The translations under genes were made by a program, and so were the position numbers. A stretch of 64,000 nucleotides of DNA from AG41 sp036522815 (lineage in GTDB: Bacteria; Gemmatimonadota; Gemmatimonadetes; Gemmatimonadales; GWC2-71-9): positions 1 through 64,000 of the forward strand of contig DATDFC010000041.1 in the NCBI GenBank assembly GCA_036522815.1, given 5' to 3'. The notes under the pieces are model-generated. The model saw nothing but the letters and a program-made list of their open reading frames with translations. It ran no database searches and was not told the origin of the DNA. Position 1 is the first letter of the stretch; each line of letters starts with the position of its first letter. Of the stretch, positions 49,016 to 57,066 are shown in pieces.

Positions 49016-50932
49016 ATGACCGCCGCATGCTTGGTCCTCGCGCTCGTGGTTTCGGCGACCCAGGGTCCGAGAAACCTCCTGACGGGGGGACTGAGCGAGC
49101 AGGCGCTCGCCGCCGCGCTGCTCCCGGCCGCGCAGTGGCACCCCTATCCCACCATCCGGGACCGGGCCGATTGGGAGGCAGTTCCCCAGGAGATTCGGGC
49201 GAGCTTCATCCGGCAAGCGCAGCAACACCTCGGCACGACCTGGGAGCGCATCCCGGCCACGGTCACGCTGCAGTACATCCGCGACGGGACCCGGGCGAAC
49301 TACGACGCGATGAACACCCGCCAGCGTGAGAAGCTCGCGACGCTGGTCATGGCGGAGGTGTTCGAGAACCAAGGACGCTTCCTGGACGACATCGCGAACG
49401 GCATCTGGGCCATCTCCGAGCAGACCTTCTGGGGATCGACGGCGCACCTCGGCATGCAGCGGGCCGGGAGCGGACTGCCCGACGTCACCGAGCCGATCGT
49501 CGACCTGTTCGCCGCGGAAACGGGCGCGTTGCTCGCCTGGACCGACTACCTGCTGGGCGACCGGCTCGACACGGTGTCGCCGCTGCTGCGCAAGCGGGTC
49601 CGTGCGGAGGTCGATCGTCGTGTGCTCACGCCGGCGCTCGCGCGCGACGACTTCTGGTGGATGGGGTTCGGAGAACGCAAGAACTTGAACAACTGGAACC
49701 CGTGGATCAACTCCAACTGGCTCGCCGCTGTGCTGGTGCTCGAGGCCGACCCGCAGCGCCGCGCCGCCTCCGTGTACAAGATCATGCGCAGCCTCGACAA
49801 CTTCATCAACGGCTATCCGGACGATGGCGCCTCGGACGAAGGCCCGGGCTACTGGGATCGGGCCGCGGCGTCGCTGTTCGACAACCTGGAGCTGCTGCGC
49901 GGCGCGACCAACGCCAAGGTCGACATCTACAGTTCACCGCTCGTGCGGAACATGGGCCAGTACATCTACCGGGTCTACATCAAGGACGCGTACTTCGTCC
50001 CGATGGGTGACGCCCCGGCCAAGCTCACGCCCGATGCCGAGCTGGTGTATCGGTACGGGAAGCGCATCGGCGATCCCGTGATGCAGGGATTCGGGGCGTG
50101 GCTGGCGCAGCGCCGCGGCCCGTACCGACCAGGCTCGTCGTCACCAGGGCGCATACTACCAGCGCTGCTCGTCGCACGGGAGATCGCCGCGGCACCGGTC
50201 GCCGAGCCCCTACCCGGCTCCGTCTGGCTGCCGGATCTCCAGCTCATGGCGGCGCGGTCCATCCCCAACGCGCCGCAGGGCCTGTACGTGGCCGCGTGGG
50301 GCGGGCACAACGGACAGAGCCATAACCACAACGATGTCGGCAACTTCATCGTCTATGGAGACGGCCAACCCGTCCTGATCGACGTGGGCGTGGAGACCTA
50401 TACCGCCAAGACTTTCAGCCCGCAGCGCTACGAGATCTGGACGATGCAATCGGCCTATCACAACCTGCCGACCATCAACGGAATCATCCAGGCACCGGGA
50501 CGGGAGTTCCAGGCGAAGAACGTGTCGTTCAACGAGACAGCGACTCGGGTCACGTTCTCGGCCGACATCGCCGCCGCCTATCCGGCCGAGGCTGGGGTCG
50601 AGCGCTGGGAGCGTCGCGTGACGCTCGACCGCAGGGCTCCGGCGGTGGAGTTAGAGGACCGCTACGAGTTGAAAACGTGGAAGGAGCCCGTGCGCCTGAA
50701 TCTCATGACATCGCTGCACGTGGATACGTCGCGGCCGGGCGAGGCTCGCCTCGACGATCGCTACCTGCTGACCTACGACGCACGAGCGCTCAAGGCCGCC
50801 TCGGAGGAGATCCGGGTCTCGGACGAGCGGCTGCGCTCCGTGTGGGGCGACCGGCTCGAGCGGATTGTGTTGACCGCGCAGGGGACGGCGCTGCGGGGTG
50901 GTTACCGCGTGGTGCTGCGTCAGGCGAAGTAG
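49016..50932 (+). CDS. Heparinase II/III-like polysaccharide lyase family protein
   Basis: This 638-aa exported protein has a short hydrophobic leader, an N-terminal alpha/alpha toroid (YWDRAAASLFDNLELL, FGERKNLNNWNPWINSNWLAAVLVLE) and a C-terminal beta-sandwich. The heparinase II/III-like hallmark GGHNGQSHNHNDVGNFIVYGDGQPVLIDVGVETY, with its conserved His-Asn-His-Asn, is at about residue 425-455. Such enzymes cleave uronic-acid-containing polysaccharides by beta-elimination; the substrate (glycosaminoglycan, alginate or other) is not readable. The uronate genes upstream would use its products. It ends 2 bp before the convergent GH127-like gene, with no terminator between them. Confidence 0.85.
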   Translation: MTAACLVLALVVSATQGPRNLLTGGLSEQALAAALLPAAQWHPYPTIRDRADWEAVPQEIRASFIRQAQQHLGTTWERIPATVTLQYIRDGTRANYDAMNTRQREKLATLVMAEVFENQGRFLDDIANGIWAISEQTFWGSTAHLGMQRAGSGLPDVTEPIVDLFAAETGALLAWTDYLLGDRLDTVSPLLRKRVRAEVDRRVLTPALARDDFWWMGFGERKNLNNWNPWINSNWLAAVLVLEADPQRRAASVYKIMRSLDNFINGYPDDGASDEGPGYWDRAAASLFDNLELLRGATNAKVDIYSSPLVRNMGQYIYRVYIKDAYFVPMGDAPAKLTPDAELVYRYGKRIGDPVMQGFGAWLAQRRGPYRPGSSSPGRILPALLVAREIAAAPVAEPLPGSVWLPDLQLMAARSIPNAPQGLYVAAWGGHNGQSHNHNDVGNFIVYGDGQPVLIDVGVETYTAKTFSPQRYEIWTMQSAYHNLPTINGIIQAPGREFQAKNVSFNETATRVTFSADIAAAYPAEAGVERWERRVTLDRRAPAVELEDRYELKTWKEPVRLNLMTSLHVDTSRPGEARLDDRYLLTYDARALKAASEEIRVSDERLRSVWGDRLERIVLTAQGTALRGGYRVVLRQAK

Positions 50933-50934
50933 TC

Positions 50935-53424
50935 CTACCGTGGGGCGTCGCCCCGCAGCATCCGCAGCGCCAACACCGTCGCGATCTGACTCCCCGGCTT
51001 CGCCTGGAACCGCACCGTTACCCTGCCCTTTTCCCCGATCAATTCTTCGGGAATTCGATACTCGACATCGAAGAAGCGGTGCGGGTCGCTGAGGCGCAGC
51101 GCCTGGTCGGCCACGTGCCGCCCGTCCACCTGAATCTCGAATTCCGCGGGCAGGCCGCGCCGGTCGCCGCTGTAGTAAGTCGCGAGCAGGACCATCGGAT
51201 GCGCGGACTCCACCGGCACGTCGTAGGAGAACCAGCTCCTCCCGCGCCGGCCCGGGCGACCGAGGATACGCTGCGTTTCGACGCCCTCGCCGGCCTGGTA
51301 GTTGAACCGACGCTCGAAGATGACTTCGCCGGGCTCGAGATACGCCACCGTGGCCGCTTCGAGCCGCCGCAACCGCTCGGCTTCCGCCGCGTACTCGGCT
51401 TTCTTGGCCTCCCACTCGTCCGGCGTGAACAGGTCCCAGTAGGTCGCGTAGGTGCGGCGGTGCAGCCGGTAGAACGGCACCAGCTCCACGTCGCGCACTT
51501 GATCAGCGGCGTCGGGCTCCCGGCCGACGCCGTCGCTCTTGAAGCCCCCCGGCGTTGCCGCGACGGGCTTGATCCACTCGGCGACCGGCCGGTCGGCGGC
51601 GACGAGCACCGGCACCTTGGGCGGCGGCTCGATCGCTTCGCCCTCCGCGGGTTCTCGGGCCCGCTCCGGCCCCAGGTTGCCCGCCAGCACGAGGGGACCC
51701 CACATGAGGGAGGCACGGCGCGGATTGTCCGGTACGGGTTCGAGGCCGAGGGACTTCGGTAGGGTGACCTCCACCATGTCGCCGGTGCGCCAGGTGCGCT
51801 TCAGCTCGAGGTATGAGCTGACCGGATACGCATAGCCGTACTGGCGGCGGCCCCGCACCGTCTCCCGATCGTCATTCTCCTTTTCGTCCTGCCGCAGCGG
51901 CTCACCGTTGAGCTTGACGGCGAACCCATCGCCCGCCCAGTAGGGGCGGCGCAAGGCCAGAGTGAACGCCCTCGGCGCCGTGAGATGGAACACCAGCTTC
52001 GCCGTCTCCCCTTCGGGGAATCCCGTGTCCATGGCCAGCCGCACTCCGGCCCCGGCCCACTCCGCCGTCGAGGGCGCGTAGAGATTCACCCACAGCCGGT
52101 GGCCGTCCTCGTAGTAGATGCCGTCGCCGTGGAGGGCGTGGCTCTCCATTCCCGTCCCCACGTCGCAGGTAAAGCCGTGGAGCATGTCCTGGTACTCGTG
52201 CTGCACACCCCGGCCGACCGGCACCATGTAGCACACCCGGCCGTCCTCCGGGTCGATCGACGCCATGATGTGATTGAAGAGGGCGCGCTCGTGATAGTCG
52301 GCGTAGTGCGGGTCGGGATCGAGGGCGAACAGCAGGCGGGTGAGCTTCAGCATGTTGTAGACGTTGCACGTCTCACAGGTGCGGCCGTCGACCATGTCGC
52401 TCAGCTTGTCGGGCGGGCCGAAGTACTCGTCCTTGCCGTGGCCCCCGGTGGCGAAGCTGTGGTGCTGCGTCACCTGGTCCCAGAAAAAGGCCGCCGCGAC
52501 CAGATCGGCGGGGTCGCCGGCGTACACGTACCGTTTGGCCGAGCCCAGGAGCTTGGGAATCTGGGTGTTGGCGTGCGTGCCGCCGAGGTCGTCCTGGTGA
52601 CGCTGCAGCGGCTCGATGAACGCGCGGTGCTCGAACTTGTAGGAGAGCCGGAGCCAGCGCTCGTCACCGCTGTCGGCGGCGAGATCGGCCAGCACCTCGT
52701 TCATGCCGCCGAATTCGGTATTGAGCATGTGCTGGATCTGGGCGTCGTCGAGCCCGGACAGGATTCGCTCGGCCCATGCGGCGAACTTGATCTCCACGGC
52801 GAGCGCGGTCCGGTCCCCCGTGTAGCGGTACGCGTCGCGCAGGCCCGCGTACAGCTTGTGCAGGGTGTACCAGGGGGACCATTCGCCGTTCAGATCGAAG
52901 GCGGCGGAGCGGATTTCGCCACGGGCGAGCGCCGCGAACGCCTTTCGGCCGCCCTCCAGGGCGCTGAGGTAGCCGTCTCCATGCTTGGCCTGCACCTGCG
53001 CGAGCTCCCGGACGATGTAGGCCGCGCGTTCTTTGAACCGGACGTCGCCCGTGGCCGCCCACATCAGGCTGACGGCGGACAGGTGATGACCGGCGATGTG
53101 TCCGGTGAGATTGCGGCCGCCGCCGTCCCACCCGCCGTACGGCTCGGCTTTGGGCGCGAGACCGGCGCGCTGGCGGAAATACGCCAGCATGCGATCGGGC
53201 TCGAGCGCGAGCAGGTATTGCCGATCGAGGTCCTGCGCGTGTTTGAGCGGGCCGCCCGTCAAGCGCACGGCGGAGAGCGGCAGGGCGCGGGCCCGCAGGA
53301 CGGCACGCCCGCGAGCCTTGGGCGCGGCGGCTGGGTCTCGGGACGGAAAGGGAAAGCCGCCCAGCAGCGGGAAGGCGCCGGCTCCGAGACCGAGCTTGAG
53401 GGCGTTGCGGCGGGAGAGCGTCAT
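50935..53424 (-). CDS. DUF1680 / GH127-type beta-L-arabinofuranosidase-like protein
   Basis: This 829-aa protein has a Tat signal (SRRNALKLGLGAG), then the alpha/alpha barrel of the DUF1680 family (GHIAGHHLSAVSLMWAATGD, TEFGGMNEVLADL, HANTQIPKLLG) and C-terminal beta-sandwiches. The zinc-site motif ETCNVYNMLKL (E351, C353) matches the characterised Bifidobacterium enzyme. The second part of the site reads FTCDVGTGMESH: C420 is kept, but the neighbouring zinc-binding Cys is replaced by D421. An extra C-terminal region with an ADRPVAEWIKPV stretch and a last beta domain is usual for long members. It probably releases arabinose in the periplasm. It forms an operon with the symporter gene upstream. 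Confidence 0.87.
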   Translation of the reverse strand: MTLSRRNALKLGLGAGAFPLLGGFPFPSRDPAAAPKARGRAVLRARALPLSAVRLTGGPLKHAQDLDRQYLLALEPDRMLAYFRQRAGLAPKAEPYGGWDGGGRNLTGHIAGHHLSAVSLMWAATGDVRFKERAAYIVRELAQVQAKHGDGYLSALEGGRKAFAALARGEIRSAAFDLNGEWSPWYTLHKLYAGLRDAYRYTGDRTALAVEIKFAAWAERILSGLDDAQIQHMLNTEFGGMNEVLADLAADSGDERWLRLSYKFEHRAFIEPLQRHQDDLGGTHANTQIPKLLGSAKRYVYAGDPADLVAAAFFWDQVTQHHSFATGGHGKDEYFGPPDKLSDMVDGRTCETCNVYNMLKLTRLLFALDPDPHYADYHERALFNHIMASIDPEDGRVCYMVPVGRGVQHEYQDMLHGFTCDVGTGMESHALHGDGIYYEDGHRLWVNLYAPSTAEWAGAGVRLAMDTGFPEGETAKLVFHLTAPRAFTLALRRPYWAGDGFAVKLNGEPLRQDEKENDDRETVRGRRQYGYAYPVSSYLELKRTWRTGDMVEVTLPKSLGLEPVPDNPRRASLMWGPLVLAGNLGPERAREPAEGEAIEPPPKVPVLVAADRPVAEWIKPVAATPGGFKSDGVGREPDAADQVRDVELVPFYRLHRRTYATYWDLFTPDEWEAKKAEYAAEAERLRRLEAATVAYLEPGEVIFERRFNYQAGEGVETQRILGRPGRRGRSWFSYDVPVESAHPMVLLATYYSGDRRGLPAEFEIQVDGRHVADQALRLSDPHRFFDVEYRIPEELIGEKGRVTVRFQAKPGSQIATVLALRMLRGDAPR

Positions 53425-53439
53425 ACCGAACGGTGCACG

Positions 53440-55203
53440 TCAGCCCCGGAAATACAGGTACGCCGCGAGAATCAAGAGCAGCACTAGCCCCGAAGCGATG
53501 ACGTCTCGCCGGTTCCAGCTGCTGCGCGACTGGAGGCGATCTTCGGCGGCGACCGTCGCATAGGTCAGCCCCGCCAGCTGCTCTGGGGCCGGTGGCGCCG
53601 TCGCGTAACTCACAACGAACATCACGACGACCGAGATCACGAAGATGAACACGCTGTAGTACTGGAAGTAGAGATTGTTGACGATCCACAGGAACGAGCC
53701 GGGCGCATACCCGTCGGCGAACCCCGCCAGGTGCAGGCTCACCGGCGTGTCCACGGCCAGGCGGAAGACGCCGAGCACAAAGCCGACGATCAACGCGGCG
53801 AGGCACCCCTTGGAGTTGAGCCGCCGGTTGAAGATGCCGAACACGAACACCGTGAAAATGGGAGGGGCGAGGTAGCCCTGTACGCCCTGGAGATAGTCGT
53901 ACAGCCCGCGCGCGCTCTGGATCACGGGAATCCACAGCAGGCTGATCACGACCATCGCGGCGGTGGCGGCGCGCCCCACCCATACCAGGCGATGCTGTGG
54001 CGCATTGGGCCGGAATTTCAGATACAGGTCCATCGTGAAGAGCGTGGACGAGGCGTTGAAAGCGCCGGCCATCGAGCTCATGAGCGCCGCCAACAAGCCG
54101 GCGACCACCACGCCGCGGATGCCCGCGGGCAGGAGGTCTTTCACCATCAGGGGGAACGCTGCCTGCGCCGCTTGCGGGATGGCGTGTCCCTGCGCGTCCA
54201 CGATGGCGCCGAGCCCCGGGACCCGGCCTGTCTTGGCGAGCGCGAGGGCGATGAGGCCGGGGATGATGAAGATGAAAACCGGGAACAGCTTCAGGTACGC
54301 CGCGAAGATGCTGCCCCTGCGCGCCGTGCGCTCGTTCTTCGCGCTGAGGGCGCGCTGCACGATGTATTGGTCCGTGCACCAGTACCACAGACCGATGATG
54401 GGCGCGCACAGCAGCATGCCCGGCCACGGGTAGTTCCCGTTGAAGTACCAGGCGATGCGACCGGTCTCTTTCACCGGCGCCCACGCGCCCTGCATCCCCG
54501 CCGGCACGATCGGTTTCCAGAGGTTGAACATGTCGGGGTCGATCACGCGTCGCAGCTCATGCCAGCCGCCCAGCTTGGCGAGCCCGAACATGGTGAGCAG
54601 GCCCGAGCCCACGAGCAGGATCAACGTTTGCAGCGCGTCGGTGTAGGCCACGGCCCGCATGCCGCCGAGCACGGTGTACAGCCCGGTGAGCAGCACCACG
54701 GCGACCGTGCCGATCCAGAAGCTGTTGAACGTGGCCCCCCCCACCCGCAGGGCCACATCGGGCAACAGGGTGGCGAAGACGACCCCGCCCGCGAAGATCG
54801 CCACGGCGAACTTGGTGAGCACGTGCGCCGCGAGGGTGATCACCGACAGCACCCAGCGGGCCGTGGGGGAGAAGCGGCGGCCCAGGAACTCCGGCATCGT
54901 GTAGACGAGCGCACGAGAATAGAACGGGACGAACACCCATCCGAGCACGAGCAGGCACCAGGCGTGGAGCTCGTAATGGGCGAGGGCCACGCCGCTCGTC
55001 GCCCCCGCGCCGGCGAGCCCCACGACGTGCTCCGAGCCGATGTTGGACGCGAAGATGGTCGCGCCGACGAGAAACCAGCCGAGGTTTCGGCCCGCCAGGA
55101 AATAGTCGTCGGCGGTGTCGCGGTTGCGCCGGGCCACCCACCAGGCGAGGCCGAGCAGGAGCGCGAAGTACAGCAGGATGATCACCCAGTCCCAGCCGGT
55201 CAC
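53440..55203 (-). CDS. Sodium:solute symporter (SSS family, sugar type)
   Basis: This 587-aa inner-membrane protein has about 14 helices. Features of SglT-like symporters are YFLAGRNLGWFLVGATIFASNIGSEHVVGLAGAGA, AHVLTKFAVAIFAGGVVF, GLYTVLGGMRAVAYTDALQT, YWCTDQYIVQRALSAKN and AALMSSMAGAFNASSTLFTMDLY, the last with sodium-site residues. It would import a monosaccharide released by the neighbouring glycosidases. The start is GTG at 55203. The GH127-like gene follows 15 bp downstream on the same strand, and the TIM-barrel gene diverges 87 bp away. Confidence 0.93.
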   Translation of the reverse strand: MTGWDWVIILLYFALLLGLAWWVARRNRDTADDYFLAGRNLGWFLVGATIFASNIGSEHVVGLAGAGATSGVALAHYELHAWCLLVLGWVFVPFYSRALVYTMPEFLGRRFSPTARWVLSVITLAAHVLTKFAVAIFAGGVVFATLLPDVALRVGGATFNSFWIGTVAVVLLTGLYTVLGGMRAVAYTDALQTLILLVGSGLLTMFGLAKLGGWHELRRVIDPDMFNLWKPIVPAGMQGAWAPVKETGRIAWYFNGNYPWPGMLLCAPIIGLWYWCTDQYIVQRALSAKNERTARRGSIFAAYLKLFPVFIFIIPGLIALALAKTGRVPGLGAIVDAQGHAIPQAAQAAFPLMVKDLLPAGIRGVVVAGLLAALMSSMAGAFNASSTLFTMDLYLKFRPNAPQHRLVWVGRAATAAMVVISLLWIPVIQSARGLYDYLQGVQGYLAPPIFTVFVFGIFNRRLNSKGCLAALIVGFVLGVFRLAVDTPVSLHLAGFADGYAPGSFLWIVNNLYFQYYSVFIFVISVVVMFVVSYATAPPAPEQLAGLTYATVAAEDRLQSRSSWNRRDVIASGLVLLLILAAYLYFRG

Positions 55204-55290
55204 AAGGGCTCGCTCGTAGGGTTCGGGACCGCCACACTACACGTCACGCGGCCGGTGTCAAGGAAGCGTTTCGTCGCCATCTTTCAGGCC

Positions 55291-57066
55291 ATGATCGATC
55301 CACTCTCCCGTCGCGACTGGCTGAAAGCCGTGGGCGCCGCCGGCGCCGGTGCGCTGGCGAGCAATCCAGAGCGTGCGACCGGGGTGAGCAAGCCCACCCC
55401 CCAGGTTCTTCCGCTCACGTCCACCAGCGAGGTGTTCGTCCCGCCGCGGGGCCGCGCCTTCCAGAAGTTCAGCTTCGACTTTCCCGAGCCGTCGGTGGAG
55501 TTCGCCGGGCGGCGCTTCGGGTTCCTGGTGTTCTCGCGCGAGAACGCGTACGGGCTCGACGCACGCCAGATGACGATCACGCAGACGACCGAGGGTCTCG
55601 AGGTCAGGGCTGCGGGACTCGTATGGGCAGGGGGCCAGGAAGGTGCGTCCGGCCGGGTCATCGTGAGGCTCCGCACCGAAGGCGACGCCGTCGTGTGGGA
55701 CGTCACCGCGGAGATGGATCAGCCGATCAAGGCCGTGACCACCGTGCTGCGGGGCGTGCCGCGCGGCAAGCTGTCGAGCGGCGGCGCGGACCCGTTTGAC
55801 CCCCACGACAACGAGGTGCTGTGGGGCTATCCCTTCGGCGGCGGCGACCTATTCGGCGGCAATACCGCCGGAGGCATGGGGACGCCGCTCGCCGTCGTGC
55901 AAGCGAGCGAGCAGGAGTTTGTCGCGCTCTCCTCGCTGGACGACCGCGTGCGCACCAAGCGCTTCTACTTCCAGCCGGGCGAGCGGGGATACCGCGTCGA
56001 GCTGATCCACGAAGTCGAGGGCTGGCTCGACCAGGCCCGCGTGCAGGTCCCGGCGTGGCGGGTGGGTCGCGCCGCGACGCTCGAGGCGGCGGTCGCACCG
56101 CATTACGCGCACCTCGAGCGGGCCTACCGCTGGCCGCGCTGGGAAGCGCGCGGCGACGTGCCCGCGTGGCTGCGACGCACCGAGCTCGTCGTCACGCTGC
56201 ACGGGATGCATTACACCGGCTACGTGTTCAACGACTATGCCAAGATGGTCACGATCCTCGAGTGGATCGCGACGCAGATTCCGGCGGACCGGGTGCTCGT
56301 GTTCATCTCGGCCTGGGACGGACGCTACTACTGGGACTATCCTACGTACCGGGCTGCCGAACGCCTGGGCGGCGAGGCGGGGTTCCGACGTTTGGTGCAG
56401 GAAGGCCACCGGCTCGGCTTCCGGATCATGCCGATGTTCGGGGCCAACGCCTCGAATCGCCGCCTGCCGAACTTCGCACAGTTCGCGGACGGGGCCACCG
56501 AGCGGGTCGACGGCGATCGCTTCGATCTCAATTGGGTGGACTGGGACAACGATCGCCACCAGGAGGGCTTCGGCGTGTACATGAACCTGGGCGTCGAGTC
56601 ATGGCGCCGCTGGCTCACGGCGCGCATCGCCGACGTCATCGAGCGCTACGGCGTGGACGCCTACTTCCTCGACATCGTGGGCGGCTGGGTCAACAACACC
56701 AAGGCCGACATGCACGAGGGCACGCGCCGGCTCGTGGCCGACCTGCGCGGTCGTTACCCGCAGGTGCTCGCCTGCGGTGAGTTCCTGTACGACGCGCTGG
56801 TCGAGTTCATCCCGTTGTACCACGTGTATACGCCGCGCGCCGTGCCGTTCGCCCGGTTCTTCTCGCACCTCTCGCATCCCGCGCCGGGACGGGGCTCGAG
56901 CGGCGTGCACGAATCGGGGTTCAGCCGCTGGGACCCGACCACCCTGTCCTTGTCCAAGCGCGACGGCCTCATTCCAACGCTGATGGTGGTGGACGACACG
57001 TTCGCAAAGTATCGCGAGCAGATGGGCGCGGTGATCGCCCAGGCGAAGGCGTGGGCTGGGCTATGA
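55291..57066 (+). CDS. Tat-exported TIM-barrel protein, putative glycoside hydrolase (DUF6259-like)
   Basis: This 591-aa protein has a twin-arginine signal (SRRDWLKAVGAAGAGALA). The N-terminal half is a beta-sandwich with FGFLVFSREN and FGGGDLFGGNTAGG. The C-terminal half reads as a TIM barrel: VLVFISAWDGRYYWDYP, GFRIMPMFGANASNRR, FDLNWVDWDNDRHQE and RYGVDAYFLDIVGGWVNNTKADMHEG, then CGEFLYDALVEF. The Asp in YFLDIVGG and the Glu in CGEFLY are in positions where GH13/GH31-like or DUF6259 proteins keep catalytic acids. Activity is not established. It overlaps the convergent GH31 gene by 6 bp. The ATG at 55291 is chosen because it precedes the Tat motif directly. Confidence 0.7.
   Translation: MIDPLSRRDWLKAVGAAGAGALASNPERATGVSKPTPQVLPLTSTSEVFVPPRGRAFQKFSFDFPEPSVEFAGRRFGFLVFSRENAYGLDARQMTITQTTEGLEVRAAGLVWAGGQEGASGRVIVRLRTEGDAVVWDVTAEMDQPIKAVTTVLRGVPRGKLSSGGADPFDPHDNEVLWGYPFGGGDLFGGNTAGGMGTPLAVVQASEQEFVALSSLDDRVRTKRFYFQPGERGYRVELIHEVEGWLDQARVQVPAWRVGRAATLEAAVAPHYAHLERAYRWPRWEARGDVPAWLRRTELVVTLHGMHYTGYVFNDYAKMVTILEWIATQIPADRVLVFISAWDGRYYWDYPTYRAAERLGGEAGFRRLVQEGHRLGFRIMPMFGANASNRRLPNFAQFADGATERVDGDRFDLNWVDWDNDRHQEGFGVYMNLGVESWRRWLTARIADVIERYGVDAYFLDIVGGWVNNTKADMHEGTRRLVADLRGRYPQVLACGEFLYDALVEFIPLYHVYTPRAVPFARFFSHLSHPAPGRGSSGVHESGFSRWDPTTLSLSKRDGLIPTLMVVDDTFAKYREQMGAVIAQAKAWAGL

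Noticed and set aside
53731..55290. Upstream extension of the TIM-barrel gene frame by 520 residues
   Set aside because: The extension runs antisense through the sodium symporter gene; the real start is before the Tat signal at 55291.
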